A program made the position numbers and the translations under genes. Source: CAIWHR01 sp963734085 (GTDB lineage Bacteria > Pseudomonadota > Gammaproteobacteria > Burkholderiales > Casimicrobiaceae). Taken from it: DNA of 64,000 bases. The stretch spans positions 744,001 to 808,000 of the forward strand of contig CAVTFT010000007.1 in the NCBI GenBank assembly GCA_963734085.1. The letters run 5' to 3'. The notes under the pieces are model-generated. The model was not told where the DNA came from, did no database searches, and worked only from the letters and a program-made list of their open reading frames with translations. Positions 15,961-25,878 of the stretch are shown in pieces. Position 1 is the first letter of the stretch. Every line of letters begins with the position of its first letter.

Positions 15961-18320
15961 ATGCTGTCGACCCCAACTCGCCGCAACGAGCCCTGCCCCT
16001 GCGGCAGCGGCAAGCGCTACAAGGACTGTCACGGTAATCTCGCCGCAGCGGGTCCGGCGCGGGATTCGGCGCCGGGTGGAGAAGACGCGCTGATGCAGCA
16101 GGCGCGCACGGCGATGCAACGAAACGATTTCGCGATCGCGGCGACTCGCTGCGAGCGTGTGCTCTCATCGGCGCCGAACCGTTCCGACGCGTGGGCTATG
16201 CTGGGGCAGATCGACCTGCAGCGCAGCGACTACACATCGGCGCTCGATCGGTTCGCGCGGGCGATTGCGATCGATCCGGCTCGCGCCGAGCTTCGCGCGG
16301 GTCTCGCCAGGGCGCAATTCGGCGCGGGCGCGGTTCCGAGCGCTGTCGAATCCGCGCGCACCGCGATCGCGCTCGATGCCGCCAACGCCGACGCGTGGAA
16401 CGTGCTCGGGCTTTGCGTGGAACCGACGTCTCCGGCTGAATCTCTCGCAGCCTGGGAAAAGGCAGCGGCGCTGGCGCCCGGTCAACCGGAAGCGCATTTC
16501 CGGATCGGCAACCTTCATCGCCGCGAAGGCAATCACGATCTCGCGGCGACCGCCTACCGGCGGGCGCTCGCGTCGCGCCCCGGGCATCCCGTCGTGCTGA
16601 ACAATCTCGGGCTCTCGCTGCAGGCCCAGGAAAATCTCGAGGCAGCCGAACGCAGCTACCGCGACGCAATCGAGCAACAGCCGGCGATGCTCGAAGCCAT
16701 CGTCAATCTCGGCGGCGTCCTTCAGCAACAGGGGCGGTTCGGCGACGCGATACGCTGCTACGAGCGCGCCGTTGCACTGAGTCCGCGCGCTGCGGCGCTG
16801 TGGTCTGCCATCGGGACCTGTCAGTACCGGATCGGTGACCATGCTGCGGCACGCGCGAGCTTCGATCGCGCGCTCGAGTACGGCAGCGACGATCCCAAGA
16901 CGATGATCAACATGGCGTCGATGCTGCTCGCCGAGCAGCGTTACGGCGACGCGCTGCCGCTCCTCGAAAGGGTGCTGGCGATCGAGCCGGGATCCGACGA
17001 AGCCGAGAACGTCCTGCTGTACACGCAGCAGCAGGTGTGCCAATGGAAGGGCCTCGAGCCGCTGTTCCTGCGCCAGCGCGAACGGATCCGGGAGCACCGC
17101 GGCCCGCCGATCTCGCCCCACAACCTGCTGGCGCTCCCGTACACGCCCGAAGAGCAGCTCATCGCAGCGCGCGACTGGGTGGAACGCCAGATCGGCGCCA
17201 AGCCCACCGCGCGGCCGGCGATGCCCCGCCGGCGCGACGGCCGGCTGCGGATCGGCTATCTCGGTTCGGACTTCCGCTCGCATCCGCTCGCCAATCTGCT
17301 GACCGAGGTGATCGAGACGCATGACCGGTCGCGCTTCGAGGTCTTCGGCTATTCGTTCGGCCCCGACGACCGCAGCGCCGCCCGCGCGCGGTTCGGCAGG
17401 GCATTCGACCGGTTCGTCGATGTGCGCACGGAGACGTTTGCGGACACCGTGCGGCGCATCAGGACGGACGAGATCGCGATCCTGTTCGACACCGGCGGGC
17501 ACGTGATATATGCGCGCGGAGAGATCTTCGCGGCACGCCCGGCGCCGATCCAGATCAACTGCATCGGCTTTCCCGGGACGCTCGGGGCCGATTACTACGA
17601 TTACATCCTGACGGACCGTTTCGTGAGCCCGCCGGAGCAACAGATCCACTTCGCCGAGCGCTTCATGTATCTGCCGCATTGCTATCTGCCGGGGGACAGC
17701 AAGCGCCCGATGGGTGTGACGCCCCATCGTGCGCAGTGCGGATTGCCGGAGCACGGATTCGTGTTCTGCTGCTTCAACGGCAGCTACAAGATCCAGCCGG
17801 CCGTCTTCGGGATCTGGATGCGTCTGCTGCAGAAATTGCCGCAAAGCGTGCTATGGTTGCTCGACACCGATCCGCTCGCGCGGGCGAATCTGCAGCGGGA
17901 AGCCCGGCAACGCGGCCTGGCGGAAGGGCGGCTGGTGTTCGCGCCCCGCGTGCCCGTGGCCGAGCATCTTGCGCGGCATGGCGTCGCCGACCTCTTTCTC
18001 GACACGTTTCCCTGCAATGCGCACACGACGGCCAACGATGCACTGTTTGCGGGATTGCCGGTCGTGACCTGCGCTGGCGAAACGTTCGCAAGCCGGGTCT
18101 CGGGCAGCCATCTTCGCGCGATCGGCGTGCCCGAGCTCGTGACGCAAAGCCGGCCGATTACGAAGCGCTGGCGCTCAAGCTCGCCGATGAACCGGATACG
18201 CTCGCGCGATTCCGGGCCCGGCTCTCCGTTAACCGCAAGACGGAGCCGCTGTTCGATTCGATCGGCTATACGCGGGCGCTGGAGGAATTGCTCCTGCGGG
18301 CGGTGGCGGAGAACGCGTGA
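15961..18320 (+). pseudogene. SEC-C plus TPR plus GT41 (O-GlcNAc-transferase-like) protein, one frame break
   Basis: About 786 residues after rejoining. Residues 8-25 are a SEC-C zinc motif (RRNEPCPCGSGKRYKDCHG; Cys12, Cys14, Cys23, His24). About nine tetratricopeptide repeats follow (40-370), then a GT41 catalytic region at about 420-780 (RLRIGYLGSDFRSHPLANLL, INCIGFPGTLGADYYDYI). GT41 enzymes transfer sugars from UDP donors to Ser/Thr or, in bacteria, to diverse acceptors. At about 18150 the frame is lost: the sense continues one frame over as ADYEALALKLADEP to the stop at 18318-18320, consistent with one missing T. Read without that shift, the frame runs on through the permease gene to 19251. 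The catalytic part is otherwise intact. Confidence 0.78.
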
Positions 18321-18414
18321 GCGGGACGCGCGAGCCGGATGCATCGCGGACAACGAAGCGGCGCGGAGGCCGCGGCGAAGCCAACGACGTCTGCGTGCAT
18401 GCGGAGGCCGAACG

Positions 18415-19251
18415 GTGAGCGAAGCTGCCGCAGGTTCGCGTCTCGTCGTCGCAGGGCACGACGCGCGCCGCAACCGTGCGCTGTTCGCCAATTTCTTTCG
18501 CCGCGAGCTCGTCACCCGCTATCTCGGCAGCATCACGGGGCTCGCATGGGCGCTCCTCAATCCACTGGCGCTGCTCGGCGTTTACCATTTCGTGTTTACC
18601 ACGGTGTTCCGCGCGGGTGCATTCGATGGCCGCAGCTTCCTGCTGTTCGTCGCGGTCGCGCTGTGGCCGTGGCTCGCGGCGCAGGAAGGTTTGCAGCGCG
18701 CCACCCTCGCGCCGCTCGCCTACGCGGATCTGATCCGCAAGGTCGCTTTCCCGCACGAGATCGTCGTCTACGCCTCGGTCGCAGCCACGCTCGCGTTGCA
18801 GTTCGTGGGCTACGTTGCCGTGCTCGTCGTGCTTTATGCATTCGGCGAACCCGTGCGATTCGAAGGTCTGCTGCTCGCCGTGCCGATCTGGATCATCCTC
18901 GCGATCGCGGTGACGGGGATCGGCTTGCTGCTGTCGGCGTTGCAGGTTTTCGTCCGCGACATCGAGCACGTGCTTTCGCCGATCCTGATGATCCTCATGT
19001 ACCTGACGCCGATCCTCTATCCGCTGACGCTCGTGCCCGAGGGAGTGCGTCCATGGGTCGCGGCGAACCCGTTCGGCTGGCTCGTCCTGCGCTTGCGCGA
19101 TGCGCTGCTCGACGGCCGGATTGCGCCGCGGTGGGGCGACGTCGTTGCGCTGGCCGTTGCACTGGCGCTGTTCGTTGCGGGCGATGGGTCTTTCGCCGGC
19201 TGTCGCCGCACTTCGAGGACTTCGTGTGATTCCGAAGCGCGCGCTGCGTGA
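18415..19251 (+). CDS. ABC-2 type polysaccharide exporter permease (Wzm-like)
   Basis: Polytopic inner-membrane half of an ABC exporter for lipid-linked glycans. N-terminal amphipathic start with the family motif FFRRELVTRYLGSITGLAWALLNPL, then six predicted membrane helices, including the typical MYLTPILYPL. GTG 18415 is the likely start. Near 19185 the sense shifts one frame to RWVFRRLSPHFEDFV with a stop at 19227-19229, the usual C terminus of such permeases; one missing C in GGCCGATGG would explain it. The listed end is the stop in the unshifted frame. Followed closely by the ATPase gene. Confidence 0.85.
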   Translation: MSEAAAGSRLVVAGHDARRNRALFANFFRRELVTRYLGSITGLAWALLNPLALLGVYHFVFTTVFRAGAFDGRSFLLFVAVALWPWLAAQEGLQRATLAPLAYADLIRKVAFPHEIVVYASVAATLALQFVGYVAVLVVLYAFGEPVRFEGLLLAVPIWIILAIAVTGIGLLLSALQVFVRDIEHVLSPILMILMYLTPILYPLTLVPEGVRPWVAANPFGWLVLRLRDALLDGRIAPRWGDVVALAVALALFVAGDGSFAGCRRTSRTSCDSEARAA

Positions 19252-19280
19252 ATCGCAACGATAGCGATGAGACCACATCG

Positions 19281-20469
19281 ATGACGGCGCTGCTTACGCT
19301 CGCCGATGTCGGCAAGGACTACGCGAAAGTCGAGTCGCGCGGCGGCCGCCTGCGTCTCGTCTGGGACTCTGCTGCGCGGACGACCCGCCGCGCGCGTGTT
19401 CCGTGCCGTCGACGGCGTCAGCCTCGAAATGAGGCGCGGCGAGTCGCTCGGCGTGATCGGCGAGAACGGCGCCGGCAAGTCGACGCTGCTGAAGATCGTC
19501 GCCGGCGTGATCAAGCCGACGCGCGGCGCGGTCGCCGTCGACGGCCGCGTCGGCGCGTTGCTCGAGCTGGGATCGGGCTTCCACCCCGAATACACGGGGC
19601 TCGCCAACATCGATCTCGCCGCGGCGCTTCTCGGCCTGTCGCCTGCCGACATCTCGGCCAAGCGCGACGAGATCGTCGCTTTCGCCGACATCGGCGAGCA
19701 CATCCACGATCCGATCAAGCACTATTCGTCGGGGATGGTGGTCCGGCTGGGCTTTGCCATCGCGACGACGCTCGCGCCCGACATCCTGATCACCGACGAA
19801 GTGCTCGCGGTCGGTGACGAATCCTTCCAGAAGAAGTGCGTCGCCTGGATGGAGGCGTACCTCGAAGGTGGAGGCACGCTGCTCTTCTGCTCGCACAGCA
19901 TGTATCACGTCCAGAAGCTGTGCCGGCATGCGCTGTGGCTGAAGGATGGGCAGGTCGAGCGCTACGGGCCGGCGGCCGACGTGACGCAGGCGTATCTTGC
20001 CTACCACGAGGAGAAGACCGCGCGCGAAGCGCCGGCGCTGCCGCGCGCAGACCCAACGTCCACCGGCTCCGCGGGTCATTACGCGATGCGCGCTCTCGAG
20101 CTTTTGCCGGGGGGCACGATCGCGCAAGATTCGGAGCTCGTCGTCCGCGGCGAGGTGTACTCTCCGGACGGCCGCGTTCCGGTGGCGCTCGTCGGTATCG
20201 TCCGCGCCGACGGCACGCCGGTCTATGGCGTCGGAACCGACATGGACGGCGTGCGGCCCACACGGATCGCGCCGGACCGTTACGCGTTTACGCTGACGCT
20301 GCCGCGTCTGGCGCTCCTTCCCGGCAAGTACTACGTGCGCGGATTCGCTGCCGATCCGGAAGGAATGCGCGTGTTCGACACCTGCGAAGCGCCGCTCGTG
20401 GTCACCGGCGAGACGCGCGAGATGGGCTTCGTTCGGCTGCCGCATCGCTGGCACGACGACACCATGTGA
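19281..20469 (+). CDS. ABC exporter ATPase with C-terminal glycan-recognition domain (Wzt-like)
   Basis: ATPase partner of the preceding permease. The nucleotide-binding domain shows Walker A GENGAGKST, signature HYSSGMVVRLGF, Walker B ILITDEVLAVGDE and H-loop CSHSMYHV. A C-terminal extension of about 130 residues (from MRALELLPGGTI) has the beta-sandwich pattern of Wzt C-terminal domains that read the non-reducing end of the exported polymer. The N-terminal 30 residues (MTALLTLADVGKDYAKVESR) are in a different frame from the rest; the shift is near 19370, where WD is followed by LLRGRPAARVFRAVDGV. That is a short indel, probably an error. Confidence 0.85.
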
Positions 20470-20624
20470 TCGAATGAGTGAGCGGGGCGAAGCCAAGGCC
20501 CGAAGGGCGCGTCCGCGAGCGATTGAGCGCGGCCGACGCAGCGGTGCCTCGACGGAAAAAGAACGCACGGAGGCCGCGAAGTGAGCGGACCGGCCGCCAC
20601 TGCCGCGCTGCGAAAATTCGGGCG
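20470..20624. repeat. Copy of dispersed GAAGGGCGCGTC-type intergenic repeat
   Basis: Contains GCGAAGCCAAGGCCCGAAGG then GCGCGTCCGCGAGCGA. Close copies occur at 55990-56020, 56130-56165 and 56225-56245. No coding sense is seen. Confidence 0.6.
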
Positions 20625-21510
20625 ATGAGTACCGCAGCGACGCACTGGGGCTGGCCCGCGCTCGCAGCTTCGTTGCCGTGGCCCAGGGGCTTTGCGCTCC
20701 TCGCCCGCGTCGTCGCGAGCGATACGATCCGCTTCGAGGCCGAGTCGGCGGCGTACGCTGCGGCGCGCCGATTCGCGGGCACGCGGCTGCCCGAGTCGAG
20801 CGGCACCAACGTCGATGAAATCGGCTGGCGCCGCGCCTGGCGTCTCGTGCAACTCGTCGATCACGCCGATCTCTTCCTCACCCGTACCCGCAGCGATCGC
20901 TGGCTCGAGCGGCATGTCGACGTGCGCGGCGCATGGCCTGCAGCGGGTCCGTTTCTCGCAGTGACCTGCCACTGGGGCGCGGGATTGTGGGCGCTGCGGC
21001 ATCTCGGCCGTGCCGGGCATCGGGCGCGGTTTCTCGCGCGTCGTCTTTCGCAAGCCGAATTCGCTGGCGACGCCGGTCGGCGGCGCTATATGCGGATGCG
21101 CATTGGCGCAACCGAGCGGGCGACGCGCGCTCCGGTGATCTACACGGGCGGCGCGACAGCGGAGATTGGGGAGGCGCTCGACGCGCGCACCTCCATTGTC
21201 GCGCTGTGCGACGTGCCGCTGCCGCCGGGCCGCTCGAAGATCGAAGCGCCGTTCCGCGACGGACGACTCACGATGCCGCGCGGCCTGATCGCGCTCGCCT
21301 GCACGCGCCGCATCCCCGTCGTCACGTTCAGCGCGGCGCTCGACCGCACGACCGGGCGGCGGCAGCTCGACATCGCGCCGGCTGTCGTCTATCGCGATCC
21401 CGTGGCGATGGCCGCCGCACTCGCGCAAAGCCTCGAAGCGCTTCTCGATCGCGACTCCGCGGCATGGCACATGTGGCCGTATGCAGCGGAGTTGCTCGAG
21501 CGCTTAGTCG
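20625..21510 (+). CDS. Lauroyl/myristoyl acyltransferase-like (LpxL/HtrB-like) protein, 3' end unclear
   Basis: About 295 residues with the layout of the lysophospholipid acyltransferase fold: LAVTCHWGAGLWALRHLGRA in place of the usual HxxxxE block I, then ATEIGEAL-like region, IVALCDVPLPPGR and a C-terminal MWPYAAELL. The acidic partner of the catalytic His (HxxxxD/E) is not seen, so activity is uncertain. ATG 20625 is chosen after the intergenic repeat. The frame stays open past 21510 only because it reads antisense to the methyltransferase; a TAG at 21505 in another frame suggests a short indel near the end. Its place after the exporter suggests acylation of a glycolipid (inference). Confidence 0.6.
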
Positions 21511-22265
21511 ACGTGCGCGATGACCATCACTCGCTTGCCGCTCGCGAGCTGCTCGTACGCATCGGGAGGAGGCGCGACGCGCTCGACCCGCGTGAAGCCG
21601 ACCTTGGCCAACACGAACCGCAGCGCCTCGTAGCTGGGGCAGAGGCAGATGCCGGTGGTGCTTGCTTCGGGGGCGTGCGTCTCGTCGGTTTCGTCGATCA
21701 GCGCGAAGCTGCCGACCATGTGACGCTGGAACGTGTACGCTCCCCAGTCGATGACGCCCGTCACGTTCGGCGTCACCTGCGTCTCGATCACGCAGGCGCG
21801 GCGGGTGAGCGCACGGGCGAGCCGCAGCGCACCGACCGGATTCTCGACGTGATAGAGGAGGCCCAGCATCAGCGTCACGTCGAACGTGCCCAGCGCGGCA
21901 GCGTCGAGCGTCGTGATGTCCGCTTCGACGGTGCGCAGGTTGGCGAGCCGGTAGACGGCGGCCATCAGCGTCGTGTCGGCGACGTGCTCGCGGCGTGCGT
22001 CGAGGGCGACCACTTCGCGGCAGCCCTTGCGCGCGAGCTGAGTCGCAAAATAGCCCTGATGGCAGGCGACGTCGACGACGGAGAGCTGCTTCCAGCCACC
22101 GTCGGCGAGCGGCGTCAGACATTGCCACAGCATCGCGAGGCGCGTCGTGTGGATGCGCGCGACGCCGGGGGGCAGGTACGACGCCGTCGTCGTGCCGTCG
22201 GGCAGGTCGAATTCGTAAAACCAGCGGCGTTCGTGCACCTGCCGCATCAGGTCGGAAGCGTTCAT
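21504..22265 (-). CDS. SAM-dependent methyltransferase (DUF1698/CmoB-like fold)
   Basis: 253-residue class I methyltransferase. Motif I is VVDVACHQGYFATQLA, motif II acidic EVVALDARREHV, and post-motifs FDVTLMLGLLYHVENPVGAL and CVIETQV match the CmoB-related group often found in glycan and rhamnan loci. It is on the opposite strand to its neighbours, converging with the acyltransferase. The glycan setting suggests sugar O-methylation or capping (inference). ATG 22265 is chosen because the conserved LMRQVHERRWFYEF begins there. Confidence 0.82.
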   Translation of the reverse strand: MNASDLMRQVHERRWFYEFDLPDGTTTASYLPPGVARIHTTRLAMLWQCLTPLADGGWKQLSVVDVACHQGYFATQLARKGCREVVALDARREHVADTTLMAAVYRLANLRTVEADITTLDAAALGTFDVTLMLGLLYHVENPVGALRLARALTRRACVIETQVTPNVTGVIDWGAYTFQRHMVGSFALIDETDETHAPEASTTGICLCPSYEALRFVLAKVGFTRVERVAPPPDAYEQLASGKRVMVIAHVD

Positions 22266-22494
22266 GGTCGGGCTCGCCGGAATCTCGCGCAGTTTACTAT
22301 GGCGGCGCGCGAGTTCGGCGAATCCTCGTTCGACGCGGGCCGATTCCACGTTGGCGCCACGCTGCGTTGCGATAAAATGCGCGGGACAGCGAGCGGCCGG
22401 GGCGGAGCCGCAGTGACATTCGCTCCCGCCTGCGTCCGCCGATGCCGGCAATGACCCCCGATCTTCCTCCTGACCGCACGCCTCCGGTTCGCGC

Positions 22495-25400
22495 GTGTCG
22501 CCGCGCGACGCCAACGCCTCGATCGAGTTGATGGCGACGCCGGAATACGCGCAGTGGTTCGAACGGGGGCGCGCGCATCAGCGCGATGGGCGCGCAATCG
22601 ACGCGATGCTCTGCTATCGGCGTGCCGCGCGCGCAGACCCGCGCGCGTCGGATCCGCATTTCGTGCTGGGCGAAGTACTGTGGCAACTCGGGCGGCCCGC
22701 CGAGGCGATTGCCGCATGGCGCGAAGGCGCGCGATTGTCACCCACGCATCTCGCTCCGGCGCAGGCGCTGGCCGAAGCGCTGCTCGCGACGGGTGACTTC
22801 GCCGCCGCACGCGTTGCGGCGGAGCGCGTACGCTTCCTCGCGCCCGGCGATCCTCGTGCGACGCTGATTGGCGCCATCGCGGCGATCGCAACAAACGAGC
22901 GCTCGCTGGATTCCGAACCGTTCGCGACTGCCGCACGCGCGCTCGCAGACGAGCCACGATTTCTTGCCGTCCCGGCCCTGGCGGGTCCGCTGGCGACGGC
23001 GCTCGAAAGAACGCCGCGCAGTCCCGGCCGTGCAGCACTGCTGGATGCGCTTGCCGCTCGCGTCGATGCGCTCGCCGCAGCGCCGGCGTTGCTGGTTACG
23101 CTCGTGTTGGAGCACCTTGGCGGCACGGCGCACGCCGAAGCTGCCGCAATGCGCGCTGCGCTCGTCGCGCGTGTCCGGGAGCGCGTCTACGTGGGCGTCG
23201 AACGGGAGGCGTTGCGCCGTGCTGCCGTCGCGGTCGCACGATTCGACGCCGAGAGCGCGGGCGTTCTCGCCGAACATTATGCGGTGCTGTGTGCCGCGGC
23301 GTTCGTTGCGCCGGTCCCGGCGATGTGGCCACGGCGAACGGCGGGAGCGCGGCTGCGCGTCGTCCTGTTGCTCCCCGCCGAGATCATCGCGGCCGCAGAG
23401 GTGCGGGACTTCGCGGCATTGCGAAGCGATACGTTCGACGTTGCGCTGGCCGCGATCGGCGCGCCGGCGCCGCCGATGTTCGCGGGTTTGACCGGGATCG
23501 CGCTGCCGGTCGAGCCCGACGCGCTCGGCGCCAAGGCGATCGCGGCGCGCGATCCCGACGTGCTCGTCGACTTCGTGGGTCTCGCCGCGGCGAGCGGACC
23601 GCTGCTGGCGCTTCGTCCCGCGCGCGCGACGTGGACGCTCGGCACGCTGCCGCTGCCGAACCATGCTCCGCTCGTCGCTCGGACCTTTCGCGATGTGGCG
23701 CAAGCGATTGCGGCGCTCGCAGCGCTCGTGCATGCACGTGATCCAACGCTGGATTGCCCCATTGACGTCGCCGCGCTCGATGCAATGTGGCAAGACGCGG
23801 TGCGTGCGCACCAGGGCGGCGATCGGACGGCGGCGATCGCCAATTATCGAGCGGTGCTCGACCTGCAACCGGAATTTGCGACCGCGTGGTTCCTGTGCGG
23901 CATGGCGCTGCGCGAGGAGGGCGATGTCGCTGGCGCGCGCGCTGCCTTTGCGGCGGCTCTTTCCGCGGCGCCGGGATACGTCGACGCGCGGGTCGCGGCG
24001 GCGCGCGCCGCATTGACGATGGGTGAAGTCGACTCGGCGATCGCGCTCTGCGAGGAGGGGCTCGCGCGGTATGCGAACGACAGCCGACTGTGGTGTGCGC
24101 TGGGCGACGCGTGGCTCGCCGGGCGCGACGGCGGGAGGGCAGCCGCAGCATTCGAGGCTGCATTGCACATCGATGCGAACGACGGCCAGGCGCATTACAG
24201 CCATGGCGTTGCCTTGCAGATGCAGCGGGAAGGTGCCGAAGCGGCGCGGTCCTATCAGCGCGCTCTCGCGCTGCGCCCGGACCTCACCGCCGCGCATTTC
24301 AACCTTGGGGTGGTCTTCCAGGAACAGGGTGCGGTCGATGCCGCGATCACCGCTTATGGCGAAGTGCTCGCTGTCGATCCGGGCAACGTTGCCGCCTACA
24401 AGAATCTGGGCGAGGTGTTGCACGGCGCGGGCCGGATCGACGCCTGGCTCGCGAATTTTCGTCGCTTCGAAATCCATTGTCCGACCGCATTGCCACTCGC
24501 GGTCCAGGCGCTCGAAGCGTGCCAGCATCTTGCCGACTTCGCTGCGCTCGAGCGCTACCTCAACGGCCTTTCCCAGGATGCCTTCGTTGCCGACGGCGAC
24601 GCGGCGTTCGTCGACAGCCTCGAAGAGCTGCTGTACCTGCTCCTCTTTTTCGACATTCCCGCAGAAACGATCGCGCGATACGCGCGCGCGTACGACGAGG
24701 CCGCGGGGCGCGTGTATGGAAAGCCGCTGCCGCCTCCGACGGCACGCCGACCGGGCCGTCTGCGCATCGGGTACCTCTCGGCCGACCTTCGCGACCACGT
24801 GATGGGCAAGATGGTCTGGTCCGCGGTCGAGCACCACGACAAGGCAAGGTTCGAGCTCTCGTTCTATTCGCTTTCCGACGTGAACGACGAGTGGACGGCG
24901 AAATTTCGCGGTCTCGCCGATCGCTTCGAGGTCGTGGCCGGTCTCGACGAACGCGCCGCGGCGACTCGCATCGCCACCGACGATCTCGACGTCCTCGTCG
25001 ATCTCTCGACGCACACGAAAGGCGCGAAGCCGGGGATCCTCGCGCTGAAGCCGGCGCGCGTGCAGATCACCCACGTCGCGAGCGCCGGTACCGTCGGCCT
25101 GTCGACGGTCGATTACAAGCTCACCGACGCATTCTGTGACGTCCCCGAAACGCAGGCATTCCAGATCGAAACGCTGCTGCCGATGGACGGTTGCGTGTAT
25201 CCGTATCGCCACGTCGCGCCGGCGCGTGAGCATCCGTTCCAGCGCGCCGCGCTCGGCGTGGATGACGATGCGATCGTCATCGGCGCCTTCGTTGCCGGCC
25301 TCAAGCTGTCGCGGCGTTGCCTTGCGTTATGGCGCGAGGTCCTCGCGCGCGTGCCGCGGGCGAAGCTCGCGGTTTCGCCGGCGAACCCGGCGCTTGCCGG

Positions 25401-25878
25401 CATGTACGGACGGCTCGCGGCGGCTGCCGGAATTGCGGCGGATCGGCTGCTCTTCGTTCCGCAGGGACGCGACGAGGCCGAGAATCGGGCGCGCTATGCA
25501 CTGGTCGACTTCGTGCTCGACCCGATGCCGTTCGGCGGCGTCAACGGCACGCTCGAGGCGCTCGACATGGGCGTACCCGTGGTGACGCTCCTCGGCAAGC
25601 GCCACGGCGAGCGGACGTCGTATTCGATTCTTGCCAATCTCGGCGTTACCGCGACGGTCGCGGCGAGCGGTCGCGAATACGTGGACATCGCCGCGCGGCT
25701 CGCCGGCGACCCCGCATTCATGCGCGACGTTCGCGCGCAAATCCGCGCGGGACTCGCGCATTCGGTGCTGACCGCCATGCCGGAGCACACGCGTTCGCTC
25801 GAGCGTGCGTACATCGCCGCGCTTGCCGCGAAGGCGCCCGAGGCGCTCGCCAGTGCCGAAGGCTCGCCCGATGGCTGA
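22495..25878 (+). CDS. Very large double-TPR GT41 (O-GlcNAc-transferase-like) glycosyltransferase
   Basis: 1127 residues, intact. TPR units occupy about 15-140; residues 280-410 (RLRVVLLLPAEIIAAAEVRD, DPDVLVDFVGLAAASGPLLA) resemble a degenerate copy of the catalytic N-lobe. A second TPR array spans about 425-650, and a complete GT41 catalytic region about 750-1110, with RLRIGYLSADLRDHVMGKMV, LDVLVDLSTHTKGAKPG and FGGVNGTLEALDMGVPVVTL. So it looks like a fused duplication in which the first catalytic half has decayed. Start GTG 22495 overlaps no other gene; ATG 22531 is an alternative. The stop overlaps the start of the next GT41 gene by 8 bp. Confidence 0.85.
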   Translation: MSPRDANASIELMATPEYAQWFERGRAHQRDGRAIDAMLCYRRAARADPRASDPHFVLGEVLWQLGRPAEAIAAWREGARLSPTHLAPAQALAEALLATGDFAAARVAAERVRFLAPGDPRATLIGAIAAIATNERSLDSEPFATAARALADEPRFLAVPALAGPLATALERTPRSPGRAALLDALAARVDALAAAPALLVTLVLEHLGGTAHAEAAAMRAALVARVRERVYVGVEREALRRAAVAVARFDAESAGVLAEHYAVLCAAAFVAPVPAMWPRRTAGARLRVVLLLPAEIIAAAEVRDFAALRSDTFDVALAAIGAPAPPMFAGLTGIALPVEPDALGAKAIAARDPDVLVDFVGLAAASGPLLALRPARATWTLGTLPLPNHAPLVARTFRDVAQAIAALAALVHARDPTLDCPIDVAALDAMWQDAVRAHQGGDRTAAIANYRAVLDLQPEFATAWFLCGMALREEGDVAGARAAFAAALSAAPGYVDARVAAARAALTMGEVDSAIALCEEGLARYANDSRLWCALGDAWLAGRDGGRAAAAFEAALHIDANDGQAHYSHGVALQMQREGAEAARSYQRALALRPDLTAAHFNLGVVFQEQGAVDAAITAYGEVLAVDPGNVAAYKNLGEVLHGAGRIDAWLANFRRFEIHCPTALPLAVQALEACQHLADFAALERYLNGLSQDAFVADGDAAFVDSLEELLYLLLFFDIPAETIARYARAYDEAAGRVYGKPLPPPTARRPGRLRIGYLSADLRDHVMGKMVWSAVEHHDKARFELSFYSLSDVNDEWTAKFRGLADRFEVVAGLDERAAATRIATDDLDVLVDLSTHTKGAKPGILALKPARVQITHVASAGTVGLSTVDYKLTDAFCDVPETQAFQIETLLPMDGCVYPYRHVAPAREHPFQRAALGVDDDAIVIGAFVAGLKLSRRCLALWREVLARVPRAKLAVSPANPALAGMYGRLAAAAGIAADRLLFVPQGRDEAENRARYALVDFVLDPMPFGGVNGTLEALDMGVPVVTLLGKRHGERTSYSILANLGVTATVAASGREYVDIAARLAGDPAFMRDVRAQIRAGLAHSVLTAMPEHTRSLERAYIAALAAKAPEALASAEGSPDG

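Noticed and set aside
22738..25233. 831-residue minus-strand reading frame
   Set aside because: It is fully antisense to the GT41 gene; its composition is that of the shadow frame of a GC-rich gene, with no domain.
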